Part shown: positions 6,071 to 11,715 of the stretch, in pieces
Position numbering within the stretch: position 1 is the first letter of the stretch
Layout: each line of letters begins with the position of its first letter
Source of the DNA: a virus
IMG/VR virus record: IMGVR_UViG_3300025120_000552
Span: 1 to 23,803 of that record
Reading direction: 5' to 3' (one strand)
Length of the DNA stretch: 23,803 nucleotides
Program-made: the position numbers and the translations under genes
The notes under the pieces: generated by a model
What the model saw: the letters and a program-made list of their open reading frames with translations, nothing else
Databases searched by the model: none
What the model was told of the DNA's origin: nothing

Positions 6071-6833
6071 TGGGGTCTTTGTGGAATGTCTTTTCCCACT
6101 CTCTGTGACGTTGAAGGGGAACCTTAACGTAAGGCAAGTGACGAGCAATGAAGAGAAGGAAATTGTTTAGCCAGTTGTAAGGGAACTTCATGGGTCTGAT
6201 GATGTCCATGAATAGGACGACGCGGACTTGGTCTGTGTTATTGAAGGCTTCATGCTCGTATGTGTCGTCGAAGTAAACGACCTCACCGTTCTTCCAATGG
6301 TAGTTTTGATTGTCCACGCGAATGAAACAACGCTCTGTGTCTGGGATGATGACGCCAAGGTGGGCGCGTAGTATGCCTGCCCAAGGGCCGCAGTGTGGGG
6401 GCAAGTGTTTTTGAGGGCCAAGGATGGAGAGATAAGCAGAGCAGATTTCTGGATTGCGCTCGATCAATGCCGCAGTCTTGGGCATCATGGCTAAGTTTTT
6501 CTCGAAGCGAATGTTTGCAGCCTTGAGGAAAAACATTTTCCAGCGGTCATCGTTAGATAGAAAGTTTTGGTCTGGGCTTATCTGTTGGAATGGAGTGATC
6601 TCGTCATACCGTTTGAGAACTTCAAGTGTCTCTTCCCTGACGTCTGCAAAGTTTGCTTCCAAGTCTGGCGTGGCAGATAGGCTCATCTTATCAAAGAATG
6701 GGTGGTCTCCGATGGTACAGTTGGCTTTGAATTTGTCGTGGAAGAACTTTTCTAACGACTCTTGAAGAAAGTATTGATCGGTGATTAATAGTTTGAGTGT
6801 CTTTAGCACTGACATTCTCCATTGTTTCCGCAT
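6051..6833 (-). CDS. aspartyl/asparaginyl beta-hydroxylase-like 2OG-Fe(II) dioxygenase
   Basis: The 260-residue protein matches the Asp_Arg_Hydrox family. The first iron His is H147 in LPPHCGPW, followed by RAHLGV. The second part reads VVYFDDTYEHEAFNNTDQVRVVLFMDI, giving H194 and the 2-oxoglutarate-binding R204. Such enzymes use Fe(II), O2 and 2-oxoglutarate to hydroxylate Asp/Asn in proteins, or lipid A acyl chains in LpxO relatives. ATG 6833 is chosen because GGAG lies 5 bases upstream; a GTG at 6839 also fits. The substrate is unknown; a phage or host protein, or the host envelope, are candidates. It sits in the middle of the phage operon, so it is an auxiliary gene rather than host flank. 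Confidence 0.88.
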   Translation of the reverse strand: MRKQWRMSVLKTLKLLITDQYFLQESLEKFFHDKFKANCTIGDHPFFDKMSLSATPDLEANFADVREETLEVLKRYDEITPFQQISPDQNFLSNDDRWKMFFLKAANIRFEKNLAMMPKTAALIERNPEICSAYLSILGPQKHLPPHCGPWAGILRAHLGVIIPDTERCFIRVDNQNYHWKNGEVVYFDDTYEHEAFNNTDQVRVVLFMDIIRPMKFPYNWLNNFLLFIARHLPYVKVPLQRHREWEKTFHKDPNELHKV

Positions 6834-6982
6834 GTACACTCCGCCGTGCCGCTAGGCAAAGGCGGGGCAACCTCACAGACTTCGCCAGAACAACATTCCT
6901 CTACCACCAAATGACAGAAGCCACACTGGGTGTGGCCGTGGACATGAACTTGTTTTTCGCTGCCGCATCGAGGACACATCAT
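6803..6982 (-). CDS. small Cys-rich zinc-binding protein, 59 aa
   Basis: The start at ATG 6982 forms an ATGA overlap with the stop of the preceding gene, which favours it over upstream in-frame TTG and ATG codons lacking ribosome-binding sites. The N-terminus MMCPRCGSEKQ and the following CGFC give a C-x2-C...C-x2-C zinc ribbon. A second Cys-dense part contains ECCSGEVC and ends CTCGNNGECQC. It is probably a zinc-binding protein; the partner is unknown. Its 3' end overlaps the hydroxylase gene start by 31 bases. Confidence 0.7.
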   Translation of the reverse strand: MMCPRCGSEKQVHVHGHTQCGFCHLVVEECCSGEVCEVAPPLPSGTAECTCGNNGECQC

Positions 6983-7185
6983 TTCTTTTTCCAACTTATC
7001 CGCTTCGCACTTGTCTTCCTTTTTGCGGCAGACGTACATTGCGCTTTGGTTGGGCGGCAAGCTGGGTATGCCCGTTTGGATTTGGTCGCAGACTTACGGC
7101 CACATGCCTTGCCTGTCTTGCAGTCAATCCATCCTTTGCCGTTGTTCCTACCGAACCATTTTTTGAGACTGTCACCTGCTGCCAT
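6979..7185 (-). CDS. small basic Cys-containing phage protein, 68 aa
   Basis: The protein begins MAAGDSLKKWFGRNNGKGW, continues WIDCKTGKACGRKS, YPACRP and AQC, and ends in a Lys/Arg-rich tail. I recall this WVDCKTGKPCGR...YPACRP...QC pattern as a small conserved protein of marine phages, without a known role. The four spaced Cys residues could bind a metal. The start overlaps the stop of the preceding gene (TAATG) and its own stop overlaps the next ATG (ATGA), so translation is coupled on both sides. It is one of a run of similarly tiny basic proteins. Confidence 0.8.
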   Translation of the reverse strand: MAAGDSLKKWFGRNNGKGWIDCKTGKACGRKSATKSKRAYPACRPTKAQCTSAAKRKTSAKRISWKKK

Positions 7186-7346
7186 TATTTTTTCTTTGAC
7201 TTGTTGCCCCAGTTCTTTGCGCCAACTTTTCTACAACGAACCAAAGCCCCTGAAGCGTAAGCACTTGGCCATTTGGTGTAGCGAGACTTAACTTTGTGGT
7301 AACAGGCATCACGCTTGGCTGGTTTTTTTGCTGCCTTTTTTGCCAT
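7185..7346 (-). CDS. small basic phage protein, 53 aa
   Basis: ATG 7346 is preceded by AGGA at 5-base spacing. The peptide starts MAKKAAKKPAKRDACYHKV and contains YTKWPSAYASGALVRCRKVG and NWGNKSKKK. The motif WPSAYASGALV.CRK..A.NWGNK is one I recall from several marine phage genomes next to the other small basic proteins. It is very Lys/Arg-rich with two Cys, so it may bind nucleic acid or be a minor virion component, but there is no direct evidence. It ends in TAATG with the next gene. A longer open frame over the same bases (7172-7372) is out of frame and rejected. Confidence 0.8.
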   Translation of the reverse strand: MAKKAAKKPAKRDACYHKVKSRYTKWPSAYASGALVRCRKVGAKNWGNKSKKK

Positions 7347-7437
7347 TTGATCCTCGCATTGCACATGGGCATGTGGCGTGTTGCATGTTGGCAGACTTGG
7401 TTTTGCCAGCCAATCTGCGGACTGTTACTGTTGCCAT
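7309..7437 (-). CDS. possible tiny basic protein, 42 aa
   Basis: The frame begins at an ATG that shares its A with the previous stop (TAATG, 7435-7439) and ends at TGA 7309-7311, overlapping the next gene by 38 bases. The peptide (starts MATVTVRRLAGKTKSAN) has CPC in the middle and a Lys/Ser-rich end. Composition and coupling resemble the neighbouring tiny genes and it fills an otherwise empty 90-base gap. The overlap and short length leave real doubt. Confidence 0.4.
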   Translation of the reverse strand: MATVTVRRLAGKTKSANMQHATCPCAMRGSNGKKGSKKTSQA

Positions 7438-7613
7438 TACGTTCGCCTTAGACGTTTGGGTTTGCCGTACAGGGTGGCCTTTCCAGAACCCCCAGCAGAC
7501 CTACCGAACTGGCTCGGCATGTTGGACATAGTGCGGTATGGGTTCACCGCTCTCATGCGATTACCCATACCGGACGATGTTCCACCGAAGACTACTCCTC
7601 GGTTCCTTTTCAT
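7437..7613 (-). CDS. small basic Gly/Arg-rich protein, 58 aa
   Basis: ATG 7613 lies a few bases after the stop of the preceding gene, with GGGTGGT upstream. The peptide starts MKRNRGVVFGGTSSGMGNRM and ends GKATLYGKPKRLRRT. It is rich in Gly, Ser, Arg and Met, with no Cys and no membrane segment, and looks largely unstructured. I do not recognise a named family. Coupling to its neighbours by a 4-base gap upstream and a TAATG downstream supports it as a real gene. Confidence 0.7.
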   Translation of the reverse strand: MKRNRGVVFGGTSSGMGNRMRAVNPYRTMSNMPSQFGRSAGGSGKATLYGKPKRLRRT

Positions 7614-7616
7614 TTT

Positions 7617-8177
7617 CTACGACCACCCTTTTTGGGAAGTTTTTTGATTGGCTTTTTCATTCCACGCATCATAAATCTCCTTGCGTCGGTTGATGTATTG
7701 CATGTCTTGGGCTGGGAATTTTTCGTAATACTTTGTCTTCTTCAAAGTCTCTGAAGCCTCCACCAACTTGTTCAATGATTGCACAAGGATTACTGCGTAG
7801 TCGTCCTCGACAAGACCTTCAAACTCTGGTGTAAGTGGGTTTTCTGTGGCGTCGGGGTGAAACCCCATAAGCCACACACCGAAATGGTTTTGGTTTTGAT
7901 CTTCGATCCATTGGTCAAACTCTTCGACTGTCATTTGCTGGTAGTCTGTCCAAGCAAATAGGTGGAGCCGATCTTCGTCTGCTTCCAACACAGACTTTAC
8001 ATCTACAACATCACTCAACTCAGTTGTGACATGGACTACTACGTTGTTTTTGAGCCATGCCATTCGAGCGAAGGGACAAGGTGGGAGGTTTGCAAAGCCA
8101 GGGCATGGAATCTCCAAGACTTGGTCAGACCAAAGCCTGATCTCCGTCCAAATTTGTACGGCGGGATCGTTCTCCAT
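7617..8177 (-). CDS. hypothetical phage protein, 186 aa
   Basis: ATG 8177 shares its A with the stop of the gene before it (TGATG) and is preferred to an in-frame ATG at 8189. Near the N-terminus is CPGFANLPPCPFARMAWL, whose CPFA.KAWL-like pattern I recall from uncharacterised marine phage proteins. Residues 45-130 look alpha/beta (VVVHVTTEL; FGVWLMGFHPDA) and the C-terminal third is helical. The two or three Cys near the start might bind a metal. No catalytic motif is recognisable. It is unusually acidic compared with the tiny basic proteins around it. Confidence 0.8.
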   Translation of the reverse strand: MENDPAVQIWTEIRLWSDQVLEIPCPGFANLPPCPFARMAWLKNNVVVHVTTELSDVVDVKSVLEADEDRLHLFAWTDYQQMTVEEFDQWIEDQNQNHFGVWLMGFHPDATENPLTPEFEGLVEDDYAVILVQSLNKLVEASETLKKTKYYEKFPAQDMQYINRRKEIYDAWNEKANQKTSQKGWS

Positions 8178-8449
8178 CAGCACTTCCATCTACGACGAGC
8201 AGCGCAGATGCGTTTCTTCGGCGTCTTCGAGCAAGAGATGTTGTGCATCTTCATCTGGCCTTCACTGCGCTTGCAGTATGAATTGCGACGCTTACCGCCC
8301 GAAGGTTGAGGGGCTTTCAACTTCGAGCCGCAGGCTTTGTTGTATTTCGCTCTGCCTTTTGCGGTTAGACCTGCGCCTTGAGACGCTGGTTTCTTTTCAC
8401 CACGCCCGACAGACAGACTTACATTGCATCGCGTTTTCTTCTTGGCCAT
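8177..8449 (-). CDS. DUF6321-like small basic phage protein, 90 aa
   Basis: The protein carries the pattern GLTAKGRAKYNKACGSKLKAPQP, then SYCKRSEGQMKMH, then CSKTPKKRICAARRRWKC. From memory this is the signature of the phage family labelled DUF6321 (KGR.KYN..TGS.LKAPQP...CARS.GQ...W.C). It is strongly basic with five or six Cys residues, and its role is not known. ATG 8449 has only a weak ribosome-binding site. The stop overlaps the next start (TGATG). It begins the run of small basic genes in this operon. Confidence 0.82.
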   Translation of the reverse strand: MAKKKTRCNVSLSVGRGEKKPASQGAGLTAKGRAKYNKACGSKLKAPQPSGGKRRNSYCKRSEGQMKMHNISCSKTPKKRICAARRRWKC

Positions 8450-8486
8450 GTTTGTATTTTGCCAGCAGCCAAGGGTGTGGTCGTCC

Positions 8487-8864
8487 CTACTTCTGGGTCA
8501 GACCTTCTTTTTGCAGGTAAGATAAGTAGAACTTTAAGAAGTCATCTAGTCTCAGGAGGACGAGGCTTTCGCCTGTCTTCATTCTGGACATGCGGTTGAT
8601 GACAACAGGGCAGCTTTCCGACCTAGTTATGTCTATGTTTTTTTCAGCTTGACGGAGAGCTTCATGGAAGTTGAGACGCTCTACTCGCTTGGCTTCTATA
8701 AATAGGTCTGGTGTTCCAAGGATGTCTGCGCCACCAGCCATACCGACATTGCCCCCGCCAGAAAGTGGAGCGCGAAAGGATGACAAACCTGTCTTCTCAT
8801 TGAAGTAGGATGCTAACTCTCTCTCGTACTTGTCGCCTTTTTGTTTGTGTCCTCTACCGCTCAA
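8487..8864 (-). CDS. PD-(D/E)XK nuclease, Holliday-junction-resolvase-like, 125 aa
   Basis: The start is TTG 8864, chosen because AGAGGA lies 8 bases upstream and the codon overlaps the preceding stop (TTGA). Another TTG at 8891 has no such site. The core shows KGDKYERELASYF (helix with the first Glu), a Gly-rich loop, then GTPDLFIEAKRVE, the D...E-x-K metal-binding pair, and a further helix with EALRQAE. This is the compact layout of archaeal Hjc-like or phage resolvase/endonuclease proteins. It probably cuts branched DNA during replication or packaging. HTH/zinc and nuclease genes are coupled, suggesting joint expression. Confidence 0.82.
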   Translation of the reverse strand: MSGRGHKQKGDKYERELASYFNEKTGLSSFRAPLSGGGNVGMAGGADILGTPDLFIEAKRVERLNFHEALRQAEKNIDITRSESCPVVINRMSRMKTGESLVLLRLDDFLKFYLSYLQKEGLTQK

Positions 8865-9154
8865 TCGTCGTATCCTCTTTCTCGTCTGCAAGGTATGCAG
8901 AAGTAATAATTTTTAGGTCGAGGTTTGGTGCAGCCGCAATCCATGCACGGCTTCGCCCATGTTTTTTCTTCAAAGTCTCTACGAACTTGATATTTTGCCC
9001 CATCAAATTCTTGCAGTCCCTCTCGGACTAAAATTCTTTTAAGTGTATCCACACAGCAGCCGAGTCTGTCAGCCAGATTGTGGTACGAAAGTTTTGTATG
9101 ATTTGATGTGAGCCATTGCTTGTCGTCTTCGGAGACGACCACTGGCCTCGGCAT
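8861..9154 (-). CDS. helix-turn-helix plus zinc-ribbon DNA-binding protein, 97 aa
   Basis: Residues 10-50 form a helix-turn-helix (DDKQWLTSNH...YHNLADRLGCCVDTLKRILVREGL) of the type found in terminase small subunits and resolvase-type HTH proteins. The C-terminal part has C-x2-C-x-C (CMDCGC) and C-x2-C (CIPC), a likely zinc ribbon, within a basic region. It is the first gene of the long leftward operon, about 20 bases behind a probable start point, so it could be an early regulator. The start has no strong ribosome-binding site, so it may be nearly leaderless. Confidence 0.8.
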   Translation of the reverse strand: MPRPVVVSEDDKQWLTSNHTKLSYHNLADRLGCCVDTLKRILVREGLQEFDGAKYQVRRDFEEKTWAKPCMDCGCTKPRPKNYYFCIPCRRERGYDD

Positions 9155-9161
9155 TATATAG

Positions 9162-9208
9162 CACCCCTATATGTAGTTTGTATTGTATCTTAAATACTAC
9201 ATAGGGTG
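9162..9208. promoter_or_regulatory. large operator-like inverted repeat before the leftward operon
   Basis: CACCC-CTA-TATGTAGT (9162-9177) mirrors ACTACATAGGGTG (9196-9208): 13 matching base pairs, with three extra bases in the left arm. The centre holds TTGTATTGTATCTTAAAT. Read leftwards this centre gives TACAAT (9187-9182), a good -10 about 20 bases before the transcription start implied for the gene at 9154. A repressor binding here would block that promoter. Confidence 0.5.
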
Positions 9209-9225
9209 TGTTATGTATACACCAA
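9179..9225 (-). promoter_or_regulatory. probable leftward promoter with motifs shared with the tRNA promoter
   Basis: Read on the - strand, this segment contains TTGGTGTAT (9225-9217) and ATACAATACA (9188-9179). Both words also precede the tRNA-Thr at 2555-2576, where they are only 3 bases apart; here the gap is 28. TACAAT is the likely -10. No -35 consensus sits 17 bases upstream, so an activator or a phage-modified polymerase may be needed. Confidence 0.45.
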
Positions 9226-9270
9226 ATGAACTTTTTATAGCTCAAAGGAGTTTACAGACGTCTAAAAATA

Positions 9271-9373
9271 TGATACAACGACGTTGTTGTTGAAGACGGC
9301 GACGGAAGGAAACGTGCCGTTTCCCTCCGTAGTTAGCCTCGAAACAAAGCGACAGCGTGTAGTCGTTGTATCA
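9271..9373. repeat. 103-nt nested inverted-repeat structure (structured RNA or origin)
   Basis: The outer arms TGATACAACGAC (9271-9282) and GTCGTTGTATCA (9362-9373) are a perfect 12-bp inverted repeat. Nested within is a second hairpin of 13 bp with one mismatch, ACGGAAGGAAACG (9302-9314) against CGTTTCCCTCCGT (9318-9330), with a 3-base loop. No plausible gene covers it. It lies between divergent transcription units, 22 bases before the small gene at 9395. It may be a structured 5' leader, a small RNA or part of a replication origin. Confidence 0.6.
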
Positions 9374-9394
9374 CTCTCAATACAAGTCCAGATC

Positions 9395-9553
9395 ATGGAA
9401 AAGAAGCTCACCAATAACAAATTAGAGAACAGGCGTAACTTCCCAGAAATTGCAAAAGTAGTTGATGAGGTCAGGCGTTTATGGCCTGACGCCACAATTA
9501 CAGTGAAGCCTCGATCTCAAGCCACTCGCGCACCAGACGGACAGGGCGGCTAA
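9395..9553 (+). CDS. small hypothetical protein, 52 aa
   Basis: The gene is taken from ATG 9395 (starts MEKKLTNNKLENRRNF). The open frame extends back to 9284 but that part lies inside the nested palindrome and looks non-coding. The middle, PEIAKVVDEVRRLWPDATITV, is an amphipathic helix followed by a strand, a pattern I recall in small phage proteins of unknown role. The 3' end overlaps the end of the primase-polymerase gene on the other strand by 56 bases. No strong ribosome-binding site is seen. Confidence 0.5.
   Translation: MEKKLTNNKLENRRNFPEIAKVVDEVRRLWPDATITVKPRSQATRAPDGQGG
9470..9490. terminator. possible bidirectional terminator hairpin
   Basis: GTCAGGC (9470-9476) and GCCTGAC (9484-9490) form a 7-bp GC-rich hairpin with a 7-base loop. 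It lies inside the end of the small rightward gene and 8 bases past the stop of the leftward primase-polymerase gene. No long T run follows on either strand, so strength is uncertain. Confidence 0.35.
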
Positions 9554-11414
9554 GTTTGTCAGAGATAACGAGAGGATCATAACCATCTAATGCCATGTCT
9601 TTCGCTCTCTGTTTCGTCGACCTACTGCTCACGACACACTTCTCATCAGTGTGGTTGTGGGAGGCAAAGCCAATCCATTGGACGCGGTCATGTAAGTCTG
9701 TCCACTCACGCACTTTGCCGTAACGAATTTCCATCACCATTCCAAGACGGAAATCAGCGGGTAGTTTACTCACCAATTGAGGCCATATCGGGGTGTCGTA
9801 TGCCCCATCGAATATCGCCGCATTTGATTTAGCAGTCTCCTCGTCTTGGTAGACCTGCGTCACCCTGATCTGCGTCTCCAAGACTGTGAGCTGGTTGGTT
9901 GAGCCAGCTTCCCTGCCCATCCCACCTTCGCTCGGCTTGTTGCTGTGATGCACAAGCACGACAGACAGCCCAGAGTTTCGTAGCTTGACTGCGAGTTGGT
10001 TGACCTTTGACCATTCGTCTGCGGAATTTTCTGCCATCCCTGGATAGGCTGAACGGATTGTATCTAGTACAACTACGTCTGGGTCTGCGAACTTGATCCA
10101 CTCCTGTAGCTCCATCATCCCCTCTGCCTTATGGAGATTGATCTCCTTCTTGTCTACGAACGGAGTCCAGATGTTCATGCGGTCTTGCGTGTCGCCATGA
10201 ACTTGCCGCATTTCCATCAGGCGTCTGGCAATCGTGGACATACCCATCTCGAAGTCGAGATACAGAACGCGGCCAGCCTTACCGACCTCGAAGGGGCCAA
10301 AGTATTTGCGGCCAGCACACATAGCAGACATCGCGTGTTGCACGAACATGGACTTGCCGTGGCCAGAGTAGCCAAAGACCTGCACGATTGTGTTATGTGG
10401 CAGCCAAGGCTCAATCAGATAAGTCTTTGCGTCTGCTTCTTCTAGCAGTTGCTCGGCGTCCTTCATCTGGATTAGCTTGCGCGGACGCTCTGGGTCAATG
10501 TGTTCTGGATGATACTCTTTATAAATGTACTCGCCATTGTCATTGAAACGCTCTGGGTGATTGCGCTTCTCGCTCTGCTCCATCGAGCTACAGGTTGCCT
10601 CGAACTCAAAGTCTGACAGACACTCCTCGAAGAACTGGCGCATGAAGGCATGGCCTCTGACGCGCAGCTCGGCGTCAAAGTAACCAGACCTAATGCTCTC
10701 GCTGACGTATCGCATCAGACGCTCGTTTCGTCCGTTGCCAAGGCCAGATGGAATTTTAAGTGTTGACGGGAAGTTGTCCCGTACAAATTTGGCTGTCCTA
10801 TCCCACTCACCGATGAACTCGTCTGGGTGGATTGTGCTAACCGAACTCAGATCAAGCTCTTCAAAGGTAAAGTCTCCAGCTTCTGGCCGTTCCTTTAAAG
10901 TTGGCCGCCAGTCTTCCCACATGGGCATCTCGTCCCAGTCGAATACGTCTGTCGGATAATCCCAAATGTAATTTTTGGACGGCGGAAGCAGGGCGTAACT
11001 GCCGTCACCACGGAAATCTAGGCCGTTAATCTGTGGCCAGTCTGCGCCGCGACTGTTGACGCCAGCGCGAGGGCCGCGTCTTGTTCCATCTTTTGGATGC
11101 TCGAAGTACAGGTGCGAGCCGCGCTTCGTCTTCACCTTGATGGTCGAGCGCATGTTTGCATCGAACGCTGCATGAGCCGCCTCATCATTGTCACAATCTA
11201 CAACGACCACACCACTGATCTCTCCAGTAACTATGGCGATCTCATGGTCAGGCCACTTACTCCACCACTCTGTCACCTCCTCTTCAGTTGGTAGCCGAGA
11301 TTGAAAGTCCAGCCACTTGATGGCTGGACGTTTTGCTTCGGGTTTGATTGGTATGATTGACCAGCCTCGATCTAAATAATCAAGTGCTGCTTCCAGTTTT
11401 GTCTTTGGTTTCAT
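9498..11414 (-). CDS. primase-polymerase (AEP) fused to a RecA-like ATPase/helicase, 638 aa
   Basis: ATG 11414 is chosen for its GAGG ribosome-binding site at 6-base spacing; a TTG/ATG pair 12-15 bases upstream is less likely. Residues 8-170 are a Prim-Pol domain: GWSIIPIKP at the N-terminus, the metal-binding D73-C-D75 (VVVVDCDND), H101 in RGSHLYF, then GLDFRGDGSYALLPPS. Residues 335-560 are a RecA/RepA-type ATPase with Walker A GYSGHGKS (348-355), GRVLYLDFEMG, Walker B DVVVLDTIRS and LSVVLVHHSNK. The last 40 residues look like a helix-turn-helix. The protein would prime and unwind at the phage origin. Residues 180-330 are an unassigned linker domain. Confidence 0.93.
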   Translation of the reverse strand: MKPKTKLEAALDYLDRGWSIIPIKPEAKRPAIKWLDFQSRLPTEEEVTEWWSKWPDHEIAIVTGEISGVVVVDCDNDEAAHAAFDANMRSTIKVKTKRGSHLYFEHPKDGTRRGPRAGVNSRGADWPQINGLDFRGDGSYALLPPSKNYIWDYPTDVFDWDEMPMWEDWRPTLKERPEAGDFTFEELDLSSVSTIHPDEFIGEWDRTAKFVRDNFPSTLKIPSGLGNGRNERLMRYVSESIRSGYFDAELRVRGHAFMRQFFEECLSDFEFEATCSSMEQSEKRNHPERFNDNGEYIYKEYHPEHIDPERPRKLIQMKDAEQLLEEADAKTYLIEPWLPHNTIVQVFGYSGHGKSMFVQHAMSAMCAGRKYFGPFEVGKAGRVLYLDFEMGMSTIARRLMEMRQVHGDTQDRMNIWTPFVDKKEINLHKAEGMMELQEWIKFADPDVVVLDTIRSAYPGMAENSADEWSKVNQLAVKLRNSGLSVVLVHHSNKPSEGGMGREAGSTNQLTVLETQIRVTQVYQDEETAKSNAAIFDGAYDTPIWPQLVSKLPADFRLGMVMEIRYGKVREWTDLHDRVQWIGFASHNHTDEKCVVSSRSTKQRAKDMALDGYDPLVISDKLSRPVRLVREWLEIEASL

Positions 11415-11610
11415 CTTTTTCCTCATCAAAGTAGGCGTCTAAATCTAGGTCTGGGTCGTGAGATTTGATTTTCTCAAGGACGCTGCTGGAAACATACTGA
11501 CGACTTACCCATCCATATGGCGCGGTTCTCACTGTGCCTGTGATCTTGGCGGCGGCTGACGCCCCACCAAGGTCTTGGATAAGCCGACTAATGTTCAGCT
11601 TTGCGCTCAC
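11380..11610 (-). CDS. Cro-like helix-turn-helix protein, 76 aa
   Basis: GTG 11610 is chosen because GAGGAG lies 7 bases upstream; a second in-frame GTG at 11628 has no site. Residues 8-45 (ISRLIQDLGGASAAAKITG, then APYGWVSRQYVSSSVLEKIK) resemble Cro/YdaS-type phage repressors that use a GG-x-x-x-AAK helix and a W-x-x-R recognition helix. The tail is acidic and Lys/Glu-rich. It overlaps the primase-polymerase start by 35 bases and is transcribed away from the recombination operon, so it probably controls the shared intergenic region. Self-repression is inferred from the operator position. Confidence 0.75.
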   Translation of the reverse strand: MSAKLNISRLIQDLGGASAAAKITGTVRTAPYGWVSRQYVSSSVLEKIKSHDPDLDLDAYFDEEKDETKDKTGSST

Positions 11611-11660
11611 TTTTTTGCTCCTCTTCACATTTGCTGTTGCATGTCTGTATGGTTTACGTT

Positions 11661-11685
11661 ACACCTTTGGGTGTGTCAAGCACAC
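11661..11685. promoter_or_regulatory. operator-like repeats over the leftward HTH promoter
   Basis: Two overlapping inverted repeats lie in the 105-base gap between divergent genes: ACACC/GGTGT (11661-11665, 11670-11674) and GTGTG/CACAC (11671-11675, 11681-11685). Read leftwards, TTGACA (11679-11674) is a good -35, with a weak -10 (TAAACC) 17 bases further. The first repeat lies in the spacer of that promoter. This fits a repressor switch. Confidence 0.5.
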
Positions 11686-11715
11686 TATCAGGGACACCGA
11701 TGAAAAGGAGGCATT

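Noticed and set aside
7172-7372. 66-codon - strand frame across the small-gene run
   Set aside because: It is out of frame with the more convincing 53-aa basic protein at 7185-7346, which has a good ribosome-binding site and a motif recalled from other phages.
8026-8520. 164-codon + strand frame opposite the small basic proteins and the nuclease
   Set aside because: Shadow of well-supported - strand genes; low-complexity Ser/Arg/Cys composition and no start site.
9284-9394. Upstream extension of the small gene at 9395
   Set aside because: The extension runs through the nested palindrome and has non-protein-like composition; the 9395 start is simpler.
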